A DNA stretch of 64,000 nucleotides from Prorocentrum cordatum. Taxonomy: Eukaryota; Sar; Dinophyceae; Prorocentrales; Prorocentraceae. Positions 32,195-41,212 of this stretch are shown piece by piece. The stretch's first letter is position 1, and every line of letters begins with the position of its first letter. The translations under genes and the position numbers were made by a program. The notes beneath the pieces are model-generated. The model searched no databases, had not been told where the DNA came from, and was given only the letters and a program-made list of their open reading frames with translations. The stretch is taken from the NCBI GenBank assembly GCA_963575745.1, contig CAUYUJ010009835.1, positions 10,001 to 74,000 on the forward strand, in the 5' to 3' direction.

Positions 32195-32840
32195 AGCACT
32201 CTCCGGTGGTCGGTCTTCTCACGCTGGGATCTTGCGGGGTCCCGGCCTGCAGTGTCCTCGTCTACGGGGGCGCTGGGTCCTGGACAGAGGGGCGGCTCCG
32301 CTGGAGTCCTGGCCGCGAGGCGCGAGGAGGCGGCGGTGTTCGCACCCCGTGCGGGTGGCCTCGACGCAAGGCAAGACGCAACGCCCTGGGTCGCCCATGC
32401 CGAAACCGAGGATGTGAAATCCGCCGACCCCCGTGTGGGGCCACCAGGCTGTAGGCCGAAGTTGCTGCTCCTTGCGCCAATTGCAGTTTCAAGTCTCCAG
32501 TGTTACAATTCTGCTGTCTGCTGTCTGATTCCTGCTATAAATTGTTGAAGTCCGCGCGAGGGGGGGAGCCCAAAACCAGCAATTTACAACGCCCGGATCG
32601 CGTGCTCTGAATTCCCGGGGGGCCGTGGGGCATAAAAAATGCATGAGATTCGCGCCCCCGAGGCCATAATCCCTTGCAAATTAACCCATATTCGCGTCCT
32701 CGAGACCACAAACCCTAGTACATGGTACAATTGCTGTGTCCCCGGAGTAACAAACCTTAGTCAATTACTCCAGATTCGCGTCCCCGAAGCCATAAGCCTT
32801 CGCAGATTACGCCGTGTTCGCATTGCAGAGGCCACGAGTG
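32195..32840. other. Region without a recognisable gene
   Basis: Mixed sequence. A loosely repeated word ATTCGCG(T/C)CC lies at 32646-32656, 32690-32700 and 32772-32782, about 44 and 82 bp apart. Confidence 0.4.
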
Positions 32841-33370
32841 CTCCAAGGCCCCGAAGATGGTTCCAAGACGGCCCAAGAGGGTAAAAGGAGGCCCCAAGAG
32901 CGCTCCAAGAGGCCTCCCGAGAGAGCCTCAAGAGGGCAAAATCGCAGATGTCACAACGGTTTTTGAAACATGTTGGCCTTCTCGCATTTTCGGCTTCCGA
33001 CGTTCCAAGACGGCTCAAGAAGCCCCCAAGACCGCCCCAAGACAGCCCAAGACGTCTCCAAGAGGGCCCCAAGACGGCCCAAGAGGGTTCCAAGATGGCC
33101 CAAGAAGCGCTCAACACGGCCCAAGAGGGCCCCTAGACGGCCCCAAGAGGGGCCCAAGCAGAGGACCACGAACCGAACATTCGACATCTGTGCCCCGAGA
33201 ATCCCCCAGGAGGCCCCAGGAGGCCCAAAGAGGCCGTGAAGAGGCCCCGAGAGGCGCCCAAGACGCGCCCCAGAGGCCTCCAAGAGGCCCAAGATACCCC
33301 ACGAGGCCCAACAGGCCCCAAAGAGGCGCCCAAACGGCCTCCCAAGAGGCCCCCGAGAGGCTCCCCACGA
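32840..33370. repeat. CCAAGA-type degenerate tandem tract 2
   Basis: Dense CCAAGA, GGCCCAAGA and CTCCAAGAGG words. Minus-strand frames read repeated Gly-Leu-Leu-Gly and Ser-Trp words. It contains a short segment TTTTTGAAACATGTTGGCCT (32960 on). Confidence 0.8.
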
Positions 33371-33376
33371 CACCCC

Positions 33377-33395
33377 AACACACACACACACACAC

Positions 33396-33436
<41 letters not shown>

Positions 33437-33469
33437 AATATAGATGTATGTATGTATGTTGTATGTATG

Positions 33470-33509
<40 letters not shown>

Positions 33510-33565
33510 TATACACACAAACATACATACATATTTATATACATATTTATGTGTGTATGTATATA
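33377..33565. repeat. CA, TA and TATG dinucleotide-type arrays
   Basis: CA (33378-33396), TA (33399-33432), TATG (33446-33475) and TA again (33473-33508), then TACATA words. AT-rich and likely to form cruciforms. Confidence 0.95.
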
Positions 33566-33770
33566 TCGGAGGTGAGGGGGTGAGATCGAAGTGCAACGGA
33601 GAGCCCCCCCACCGGGAAATCGATTTCGGTTTCGTGTTCGTGCGTGCCGTGCGTGCGGGCGAGGCGAAGCTGCGTGGGCGGGCGAGAGAAAGTCTCCTGT
33701 GGCTGAGGCGCGGCCGGACCAAATTACTCCCTTCCGGGCGGCCGGGGGCCCGCGGTGTCCCGCCGGTGTG

Positions 33771-33941
33771 TGCCGATGATGATATTGATGATGATGTTGG
33801 TGATGATGATGCTGCTGATGATGATGGTGTCCCGATGTTGTTGATGATGTTGATGATGATAATGAGCTGATGATGATGATGGTGTCCCGATGTTGTTGAG
33901 GATGTTGACGATGAAGATGATGGTGACCATGATGGTGTCCC

Positions 33942-33972
<31 letters not shown>

Positions 33973-34335
33973 TTGATGGTGATGATGACGATGGCTGTCC
34001 AGATGATGATGATGATTATGATGAGATGATGACTGCGTTGATGATGATGGCATGATGATGATGGCGTTGATGATGATGGCGATGCTGATGATGTGAAGAT
34101 GACAGTGTCCCGATGACGATGGAGATGGTGGTGTTGTTGCTGATGATGATGATGACGTTGAATGTTATATCGATTGTGAGATCGATAGTGAGACCGAATG
34201 TGGGATCGATTGTGAGATCGATAATCAGATCAATTGTGAGACCGAGCGAATGAGATATAGAGATCGGTTGTGAGATCGATCGAGTGAAATCGATCGAGCG
34301 AGACCGATAGTGAGATGGATAGTGAGACCGATCGA
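33771..34335. repeat. GATGAT triplets then GAGATCGAT repeats
   Basis: GATGAT triplets with TGTCCCGATG inserts (33825, 33883, 33938, 34106) to about 34155. After that come repeats of the form TGTGAGATCGAT to 34335, in which ATCGAT is itself palindromic. The minus strand reads LTID repeats, an artefact of the 12-bp unit. Confidence 0.85.
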
Positions 34336-34539
34336 GTGAGACGCTGCATCCTCCCCCCCCGAACCTCCTTATCACCCGAAGGGTGGTCGTATAGGTATAT
34401 ATATATATATATGAGTCCCCCGCAGCTGCGGAAAGAGAGAGTGTGCTTGGCGGCGCTCTTAGAAGCCACGACGCGCTCGCTGCTAGCGGGATTTGAACCG
34501 AAACCGCTTCGAACACACCGCCCCTCTTCGGTGAGCCCT

Positions 34540-34680
34540 CCAAGCGTGACAGTGTGGTCTCCCAGCGTGGCCTCCAAGCGTGGCCTCTCATCGTGGCATC
34601 CCAGCGTGGCCTCCCAGCGTGGCCCCCCGGTGTGGCCTCCCAGCGTGGCCTCCCAGCGTGGCCTCCTAGCGTGGCCGCCG
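34540..34680. repeat. CAGCGTGGCCTCC tandem repeat
   Basis: About nine copies of a 12-15-bp unit AGCGTGGCCTCCC. Confidence 0.9.
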
Positions 34681-34979
34681 GAGAGACGACCCCAAGACGG
34701 ACGAAAGCGAGCAAGGACAGAGTAAGACCGCTCGGGCACCCTCTCTCTGACAAGATGCCTCAGACCCACAACCCAGGCACAATGGCAGGATGGATCAAAG
34801 GCCACTGGAATCCGCCGCCTCCTGTTGGCTTGCCACAGGGGTGCCTGGCGTGCTGGATCCTTTATGTTTTGGTTTTGGCTCTTTTCCAAAAGAACTCTCC
34901 CCTGGGGCTCTGGCCCAGCCCGCCGGCCACCCGGAAGGACCCAGAAGGGATCGCAAGACCCGGTTGCCAAGGTTTTTCC

Positions 34980-35610
34980 TGCTCCAGACGGTTCCAAGAT
35001 GGCCCAAGGTGGCCTCCAAGGTGCTCCCAAGGCGGCCAAGATGGCCTCCAAGACGGCCTAGAAAGCCCCAATATGCATCCAAGACGGCTCAAGATGCAAC
35101 GACGACGGCCTAAGGTAGTCTCAAGATGGCTCGAGACGGCCCAAGAGGCCTCCAAGACGGGCCAAGACGCTTCCAAGAGGACCCCTAGGAAGGCCCGAAG
35201 AGGCAAAAAACATGGATGTTCCTTAGGTTTTTGAAGGATTTTGGCATTTGCGCCTTTTCGGCCCTTCGAAGGCCCAAGAGGCCCCCGAGATCGTCCCAAG
35301 ACCGCCCAAGAGGCCTACAAGATGGCCCAATGACGGCCCAAGACGCCCCAAAGAGGGCCCCAAGACGGCCCGAATGGCCGCCAAGACACGCAAGATGGTC
35401 TCCAAGACGGCCCTCAGGCGCCCCTAAGAAGGGCCCCAACACGGCTCAGAGAGGCACCCAAGACGGCTTACGACGGCGTCAGACGGGCCAGGAACGCCCT
35501 GAGACGGCCCAAGGGGCCCCCAAGAAGCCCCCACAGGCCCAAGGAGGCCCCCAACAGGCCTCCAAGAGGCCCCCAGGAAGCTCCCACGAGGCCCCAAAAG
35601 TGTCCCAAGA
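34980..35610. repeat. CCAAGA-type degenerate tandem tract 3
   Basis: Words CCAAGATGGCC and CAAGACGGCCC throughout. An insert TTTTTGAAGGATTTTGGCAT (35230 on) occupies the same relative place as the one in tract 2. Confidence 0.8.
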
Positions 35611-35624
35611 GGTTCCCAAGAGAC

Positions 35625-35935
35625 CTCCTCCTCCTCCTCCTCCTCCTCCTCCTCCTCCTCGTCCACCTCCACCTCCACCTCCACCTCAACCTCCTCCTCC
35701 TCCTGCTCCTCCTCCTCCTCCTTCCCCTCCTCCTCCTGCTCCTCCTCCTCCCTCGTCTCCTCCTCCTCCTTCCTCCTCCTCCTCCTCCTCCTCCTCTTCC
35801 TCCTCCTCCTCCTCCTCCTCCTCCCATCATCCTAATCCTCATCCTCATCCTCATCCTCCTCCTCCTCCTCCTCCTAATCATCGTCATCTTCCCTCTCCTG
35901 CTCCTCCTCCTCCTCCTCCTCCTCGTGCTCCCCCA
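35625..35935. repeat. CTC triplet array
   Basis: CTC triplets with CAC and CAT variants, directly after CCAAGA tract 3. CTC arrays and CCAAGA tracts also neighbour each other near 3.4-3.9 kb. Confidence 0.9.
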
Positions 35936-36177
35936 CGCGTTCCCCGAAGGCTTTCCAAACCATTATCGGGGAACAACTGGCCCGATAGCTTGGCCGAGCT
36001 CTAGCCCAGCTGTCGGCCACATAGGCGCTTCCAAAAGAGCAGGGGGCGGCGGTGAATCGCCGTATTCGTCTTCGATAACGCCAACGTCTCAATATGCGCT
36101 GATGATTCCGATCCGCCCCCGCATGATGTTCCCAGATGTACCAAGGCAGCGCCGAGACGCACCGACACGACTCTGAT

Positions 36178-36235
36178 ACATATATATATATATATGTAAA
36201 TATGTATATATATGTAGATATTATATATATGTCCC
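36178..36235. repeat. TA repeat
   Basis: TATATA runs separated by TGTAAATATG and TGTAGATAT. Confidence 0.9.
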
Positions 36236-36284
36236 CTTCTGAAAGAGAGGGGGCCGGCGGCAGAGGGCGAAGCCCTCACGGATA

Positions 36285-36535
36285 AATAGGTTGGAGGTCG
36301 CTGGGGGTGGGGCAGCGTTGTTTACAGGGCCGGATCCAATTACGCTCGTCCGGCGCCCTTGATCCGTCAATAGCAATCATTCCGACCCCAATTCGCAAGA
36401 GGCTCGAATCTTAGGTTTGCTCTTGCCGACGATCAGGCTGCTTAGGTTTGCACTCACCCTGCGAGCTTGACCCCCTCCTCCGTCGCCCCAGAAGCATAGA
36501 TCGCGCTCGCTGCCCCTCAGTGATATTCAAGATAT
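36285..36535 (+). repeat. Dispersed repeat family E, copy 1
   Basis: Aligns to 46048-46295. Landmarks are GGAGGTCGCTGGGGG, CGTTGTTT.CA.GGCC, GATCCGTCAA.AGCAATCATT, TTGCTCTT.CCGACGAT and GCTGCCCCTCAG.GA. About 80-85% identical. It lies just beyond the 3' end of the lipase gene. Confidence 0.8.
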
Positions 36536-36905
36536 AGGCGCCACCATCCCAACCTCCGTGGGGTCACAGACGCAGAGAGGTCGAGCCATCGTGGCGACGC
36601 GGAGGGGGGATACCTGCACAGCGAGAGAAGGCGCCACGAGCACACCCCACCCGCCCACACTGACGAGCCATTGTGGCGACATGGTGGCGGGGGTCATGTT
36701 TCGCGCCTGGAGGGGCAACGCTGCAGCGGCTACAGGCCACAACACGGAGCCGAGCAGACGGGATGCCAGTGCAGCCCTGCGTCCTGACCACCGAGTCTGT
36801 CTGCAGGCCACGAGCACGTTGTCCTGGTCGAAGTGGAGAGGGAAGAGGTGGAGGAGACTTTCTCGTGGCGGCATGCCGGGGCGCGCGCTGTCCATGCCAC
36901 CCGGC

Positions 36906-38693
36906 CTACGCTATGATCGGCTGCGGCGGCTCCGAGTCCGCGCCCGCGCACTCGCCTACGGATCTGGACTGGCGGGTGGGCTCGCACTCCGAGCACCAGA
37001 AGGTGTAGTTCCGTGGAGTCGGCCGCCCGCCTGCGTTCCCGCACGTGGCCGAAAGCTCGCACAAGGTCGACAAGATACTGTGGCAGCTCATGGCACTGCC
37101 GTCGCAATCGATTTTCAGCACGGTGCCCACCTGCGAGTCGACCTTGGGGACCGGGTCGCCGTCGGGCACGACGTTGACGCCCGAGTGGCGCAGCCTGGAC
37201 AACCCGGGCGGGCTCCAGAAGATCCGCTCGGTGGCGTAGAGCCCCGGGGCGGAGAACGTCACGGCCGTGACGTTCTCGAGCGCACCCACCAGCTGCGCGA
37301 AGCCGCCGCCCAGGGAGTGGCCGACGACATAGAGGGCGCCCTCGCCGCCCTCCCCCCGCACCCGCCTCTTCAGCTCCCGCACGTACTCCACCAGGGGCAC
37401 CGGCTGGCGGCCCGCCCCCATGTGGCTCCGGTCCCGGTCGCCCCCGAGGGGCTCGAGCCAGGCGGCGAGGCCGGTCACGGCCTCGAGGATGCGGGACATG
37501 GAGTCTGGGACGTGGGGCCCCACGAGGTCGGCCAGCTGCAGGGAGACGGCGGGCAGCCAGATGTTGAGGTCCTGGAGGACGTCGTACAGGGTCTTGGTGC
37601 CCCTCACGGCGACGACGTGCGTCCTGCCCTTCGTCAGGTGCATGAAGCTGACGCCCTTGAAGTCCTTCTGCTCCGTCTGGTTGACGGTCCAGCCAGGCAG
37701 GATCCGCTCAAGCTCCTCTTCCGTCTCGGACTGATTCTTGTAGGCGATCCGAGACATGTGTGCGAAGTCAACCAAGCTGAGCCGGTTGTCGTTGCAGCGT
37801 GTCGACACGATGTCATCGGGAGCCATAGGCCAGGACAGGCCGCAGAACGCATAGCCCGTGCTGACAGCCTCGGGGAGCAGAGGGAACTTGAACTCCCTGC
37901 CGGCGCGCCCGACAGGCCTCCCTGGGAGGGTCTTGCCTGGCACCGCCGCGACCGCGCAGAGCGTGGCGCTGGCGATGCCGACCAGCAGCACGAAGAACAG
38001 GGCCATCAGGAAGCGGTGGGCCTGGTGCCCGCGCTCCCTCCACGCGCCCATCTGCGTCACCAAGATGAGGCAGGCCGTGCGCAGCACGCCGACCCGGCCC
38101 TGCAGGTGCCCCATGGCGGCCAGGGCCAAGACGGCGAGGCCCAGCAGGTTCAGGAGCATGACCTTCCAGAGGTCGTCCGTTCTGTAGTAGGCGACGGAGC
38201 CCACGACAACGGCCCAGATCCCCACGAGAGAGGCAACGATCCTGATCAGCACGGTCGTCCCAATCGCGAATGCGCCCAGGGAGAGCGCAACGATGACCGC
38301 CGACTTCCAGAGTATCCTGGTGGGCAGCACTCCGCAGTGTATGAGGAAGCAAAGGGACCAGTGGCTGGAGGCGGCACCAAAGGGCCGGCCGAAGGAGAAG
38401 GACGCCTGGTCATCATGCTCGCTGCCAGACCGGCCGGAGTCCCCCAGTATGCTCACCGTCAAGCTGTGACACCAGCCCCCGAGACGGTAGCGCAGCAAGA
38501 ACGAGGCCCAGAGCGCAAACGCCAGCCAAAGCGCGAACAGGAACGCCGCCGTGCGCCCCTGCTCCCTCCGACAGCACAGAATGCCGGTGGCCACTACAGC
38601 GACCGCGAGGTACCCGAGAAGCAGCCGGCCGCACCGAGCTTCACCCGAGAAGCAGTTCCGCGCGCAGACGCAGATGTTTCGGAGGAGGGCCAA
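36906..38693 (-). CDS. Class-3 (DAG-lipase-like) lipase with multiple membrane segments; 5' end incomplete
   Basis: A 595-codon open frame. The C-terminal half is an alpha/beta-hydrolase of the lipase class 3 family. It has an oxyanion-loop VVAVRGTKT (360-368), the nucleophile elbow VVGHSLGGGF with Ser460, the DGDPVP loop with the likely acid Asp513, and SCHSI with the likely base His538, so the triad is complete. The N-terminal half has about six or seven hydrophobic segments (roughly 22-40, 49-67, 111-126, 130-152, 154-170, 178-195, 228-250). This architecture recalls membrane sn-1 diacylglycerol lipases, so hydrolysis of a membrane glycerolipid is a fair inference; the substrate is not shown. 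The first codon is TTG, immediately preceded by TAG. There is no in-frame ATG before about residue 179, so the true start is probably in an upstream exon joined at the TTAG end (38694). Codon use is GC-rich. Confidence 0.85.
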   Translation of the reverse strand: MALLRNICVCARNCFSGEARCGRLLLGYLAVAVVATGILCCRREQGRTAAFLFALWLAFALWASFLLRYRLGGWCHSLTVSILGDSGRSGSEHDDQASFSFGRPFGAASSHWSLCFLIHCGVLPTRILWKSAVIVALSLGAFAIGTTVLIRIVASLVGIWAVVVGSVAYYRTDDLWKVMLLNLLGLAVLALAAMGHLQGRVGVLRTACLILVTQMGAWRERGHQAHRFLMALFFVLLVGIASATLCAVAAVPGKTLPGRPVGRAGREFKFPLLPEAVSTGYAFCGLSWPMAPDDIVSTRCNDNRLSLVDFAHMSRIAYKNQSETEEELERILPGWTVNQTEQKDFKGVSFMHLTKGRTHVVAVRGTKTLYDVLQDLNIWLPAVSLQLADLVGPHVPDSMSRILEAVTGLAAWLEPLGGDRDRSHMGAGRQPVPLVEYVRELKRRVRGEGGEGALYVVGHSLGGGFAQLVGALENVTAVTFSAPGLYATERIFWSPPGLSRLRHSGVNVVPDGDPVPKVDSQVGTVLKIDCDGSAMSCHSILSTLCELSATCGNAGGRPTPRNYTFWCSECEPTRQSRSVGECAGADSEPPQPIIA

Positions 38694-38960
38694 CTAAGGC
38701 AACGGCGGCTCGCCCGCCAGGCCCGCCTCCGCTCAACATCGGGGGCGGCCACGAGGGGGGCGTCCAAGAGGGGGGGGCGCAAATCATGGCCGGCGGCATG
38801 CGCGCGGCCCAAGGGGGGGGCCAGGGCTGCAATGAAAGAAGTAGAGGCGCCATGAAATCTGGGAAGATATCATGGCCCACGCCATGATATCCACACACAC
38901 ACACACACCCTACTCATCACCCCCCTCTTAAGATGCCGCCCCCGCTCAACACTGACCCCC
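38694..38960 (-). other. Probable intron or 5' region upstream of the lipase frame
   Basis: In the sense (minus) direction the frame is closed by TAG at 38696-38694, and TTAG can serve as a 3' splice site. A second acceptor-like sequence, CTACTTCTTTCATTGCAG, ends near 38829. GTTGAGCGGGGGCGG (about 38956-38940) and GTTGAGCGGAGGCGG (about 38740-38725) are near-identical direct repeats. A CA run lies at 38892-38907. No upstream exon can be assigned. Confidence 0.4.
38866..38891. other. Perfect 11-bp hairpin
   Basis: GATATCATGGC (38866-38876), a 4-nt loop CCAC, then GCCATGATATC (38881-38891). It is next to a CA repeat, in the likely intron or 5' region of the lipase gene. Confidence 0.85.
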
Positions 38961-39111
38961 AGACCCCCTCCCGGGGCCCGACCTGACTCGTCCTCCGAGG
39001 CGGGCCCAGCCGCGGCGACGGGAGGCCTCAGGGAGGCCCGGAAGAGACAAGAGACGCCAGCCCCGAGATCCGACGCTGGGAGGGCAAAACTCTGCGAGGC
39101 AGGGATCTATA

Positions 39112-39245
39112 CCCATGTCCACCGCCTGGGAACCGACGTCCTGGTGCCCCAGCGGGCGGTGGATATGGACATATTTTGGCCCCCCAATATGTCTATCTCC
39201 ACCGCCTGCCGAGCTCCCCGAAAATTGATCCTCCAGGCGGTGGTC
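39112..39245. repeat. Alternating inverted CCACCGCC motifs
   Basis: ATGTCCACCGCC (39115-39126) pairs with GGCGGTGGATATGGACAT (39157-39174). A second CTCCACCGCCTG (39199 on) pairs with CAGGCGGTGG (39233-39242). Two successive imperfect hairpins. Confidence 0.7.
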
Positions 39246-39879
39246 ACGCATAAATTCTGGCCTCGGAAAAAACTCCCACTCCCGGGTTCGACGTCGTGAA
39301 GGCAAACAGGGGCGGAAGATCCGACGCCGTGAGACATTGCAGCGCCCAGGCCGCACGGGAACCTTCCACCCGCGCCGCTTGCTGTCGGTTCCGGAGCCCG
39401 GCGGGAGGCCGCCCAGGAGGGACGGACATCGCCTGCTCGAAGGCTGCCTGTTGCCTCGACGGGCCCTCCTCCGAGATGTTGAGCTCGTCCTCGCGGCCGG
39501 GCGGCCTGCGGGCCGCCGCGAGCGCCTGCTCGGGGCACGCGCCAAGCACCTCCCGCGCTTGCCCCAGGAAGTAGAGCCGGTCGGACCTGCTGAGGGTTCA
39601 CGGGCGGGGCTCTGAGGGACGGGGCCCTATCGGGCATCGGGCCGGGCGAGAGGGGGGGAGAGCAAAGGAGGGGGGGGTGAGAATCAGCTCGCGTAGCTGA
39701 TTTTCCCGGCGCCTCCCGGCGCCAGAGGCGACGATGTATCGAGGAATGGGCCCCTCGGTGGGGCCGAAACCAGCTGCACGCAGCAAAGTTCGTAACCCCC
39801 CCTCTCCCAATCCCCCCCTCTCGTCTGGCCTGAAGGTAGACGAGGGATCTCAATCCGAACCTTAGGGGGCCCCATCCCT

Positions 39880-40090
39880 CAGGGCCCCACACGAGCGACG
39901 AAAATGCAGGGGCCTTACGCGAGCAGACATACCGACCTCGCGCGGTGACCAGCGCAAGCCACCAGCGCGGCACGCTACACTGGAAGCGAGGGCGCACATG
40001 CGCCAGCTTACGTAGGCAGCTTGCGCGCGAGGGGCGGCGTGGCTGATCCCGCTCTTCTTTCGGCGACTCCGATTGGTGTGGCTTGCAAAG
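39880..40090 (+). repeat. Dispersed repeat family F, copy 1
   Basis: Aligns to 43070-43290. Landmarks are CCCCAC..GAGCGACGA, TTACGCGAG, TACCGACCT.CGCGGTG, GCGCGGCACGC.ACA, GAAGCGAGGGCGC and a final TTTC..CG.C. About 75-80% identical. Confidence 0.7.
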
Positions 40091-40254
40091 GCTGTGGTCT
40101 GCAGCACGCATCCTGGGCGGCGGCCGAGGACAACAACAGAGCTCTCCGCCGGGCCCCGAGGCGGCCCGACGAGGGCCACGTGGTGCCCCCCCAAGCCCAA
40201 GCGGCGCCGATTGTACACCACTCCCCGGCCCTAACCTTTGCTGTCGCCTAAGTT

Positions 40255-40450
40255 GCCCCGATACGCAACACGCAACACGTAGCGTATCGATACGGAGCTC
40301 AACACGTAGGCTGAAAACGTAGGTCCGACGCGATACATTCGCCAAAACGTGGCCCAATACGTGGAGCCAACACGCAACGTATTGACACGGACGTCTTGAA
40401 CACGGGACGTATTGCGTTTCAAAACAAGCGTATCGAGGCAACTAAGGCTG
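40255..40450. repeat. Dispersed repeat family A, copy 2
   Basis: Partner of 450-650, same orientation and order. It lies just beyond the sequence downstream of the membrane-protein gene. Confidence 0.75.
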
Positions 40451-40635
40451 TCGCTGGTCCGCTCATACTTGCATCGCCGAGGCCTGTTCTGCATCGCGCG
40501 CGGGGACGGCGCCGCGAGGCTGCCTCGCCGCGAGGCCGGCGGGCTGGTGCCGGGGCTGCCGGTCGAGCCCGACGGGCCCCGCGGGCGCAGCTGGAGGCTC
40601 GCCTCGCCCTGGCGCGGCGATGCTCAGGGGAGGAA

Positions 40636-41212
40636 CGGAGACCACCGCCACCGAGCACCGATCACCGAGGGGGAGGAGGAGGAGGAGGAGGAGGAGGAGG
40701 AGGAGGAGGAGGAGGAGGCGGAGGAGGGAGGAGGAGGAGGAGGAGGAGGAGGAGGAGGAGGAGGAGGAGGAGGAGGAGGAGGAGGAGGAGGAGGAGGGGA
40801 GGAGGGGTAGGGAGGGGGAGTCGAGATGGGATCTGCTCCTCCCGCGCCGACCTCCTGCCCCCTCCCTCGCCCCCCCCCCCCCTTGCCCGCTGCCCTGCAG
40901 GGAGAGGCGGCTGTCCCGCGGCCCCGCCCTGCAGGGAGGGGGGAGGGGGGGGGGAGGGAGGAGGGAGGAGGGAGGGAGGGAGGAGGGAGGAGGGAGGGAG
41001 GAGAGGAGGAGGAGGAGGAGGAGGAGGAGGAGGAGGAGGAGGAGGAGGAAGGAGGAGCTGTGAGCAAAAATAGCAGAACCCACCGGCGTGCCGCCGACCC
41101 ATGGGCGGTGGCACGCCCGAGCGTCGTCCAGTGCTGGGTGACGACGCTCGGGCGTGCCGCCGCCCAGGAGTCGGCCCCCCCCCCGGTGGGTTCTCGGTGG
41201 CGGCGGTCTCCG
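40636..41212 (-). repeat. Purine microsatellite enclosed by 20-bp inverted repeats (introner-like)
   Basis: CGGAGACCACCGCCACCGAG (40636-40655) and the reverse complement of 41193-41212 match at 19 of 20 bases. Between them are GGA triplets (40673-40805 and 41006-41052), GGGAGGA words and the hairpin at 41075-41194. Read on the minus strand, it follows the membrane-protein exon, so it could be a second intron with inverted ends. Splice sites and the next exon could not be fixed. Confidence 0.5.
41075..41194. other. 120-bp imperfect palindrome
   Basis: The outer ends AGAACCCACCGG (41075-41086) and CCGGTGGGTTCT (41183-41194) are exact reverse complements. The inner arms around GCACGCCCGAGCGTCGTC and GACGACGCTCGGGCGTGC are exact too, with a loop of about 10 nt. 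Mid-arm mismatches (ACCCATGGGCGG against CCGCCCAGGAGT) make it imperfect. Confidence 0.85.

Noticed and set aside
34440-34560. tRNA gene on the minus strand (GGTTCAAATCC-like T loop)
   Set aside because: The T stem does not pair and no acceptor or anticodon arm can be drawn.
36558-38855. 765-codon plus-strand frame opposite the lipase
   Set aside because: It is the antisense shadow of the lipase; the minus strand has the conserved triad and hydrophobic helices.
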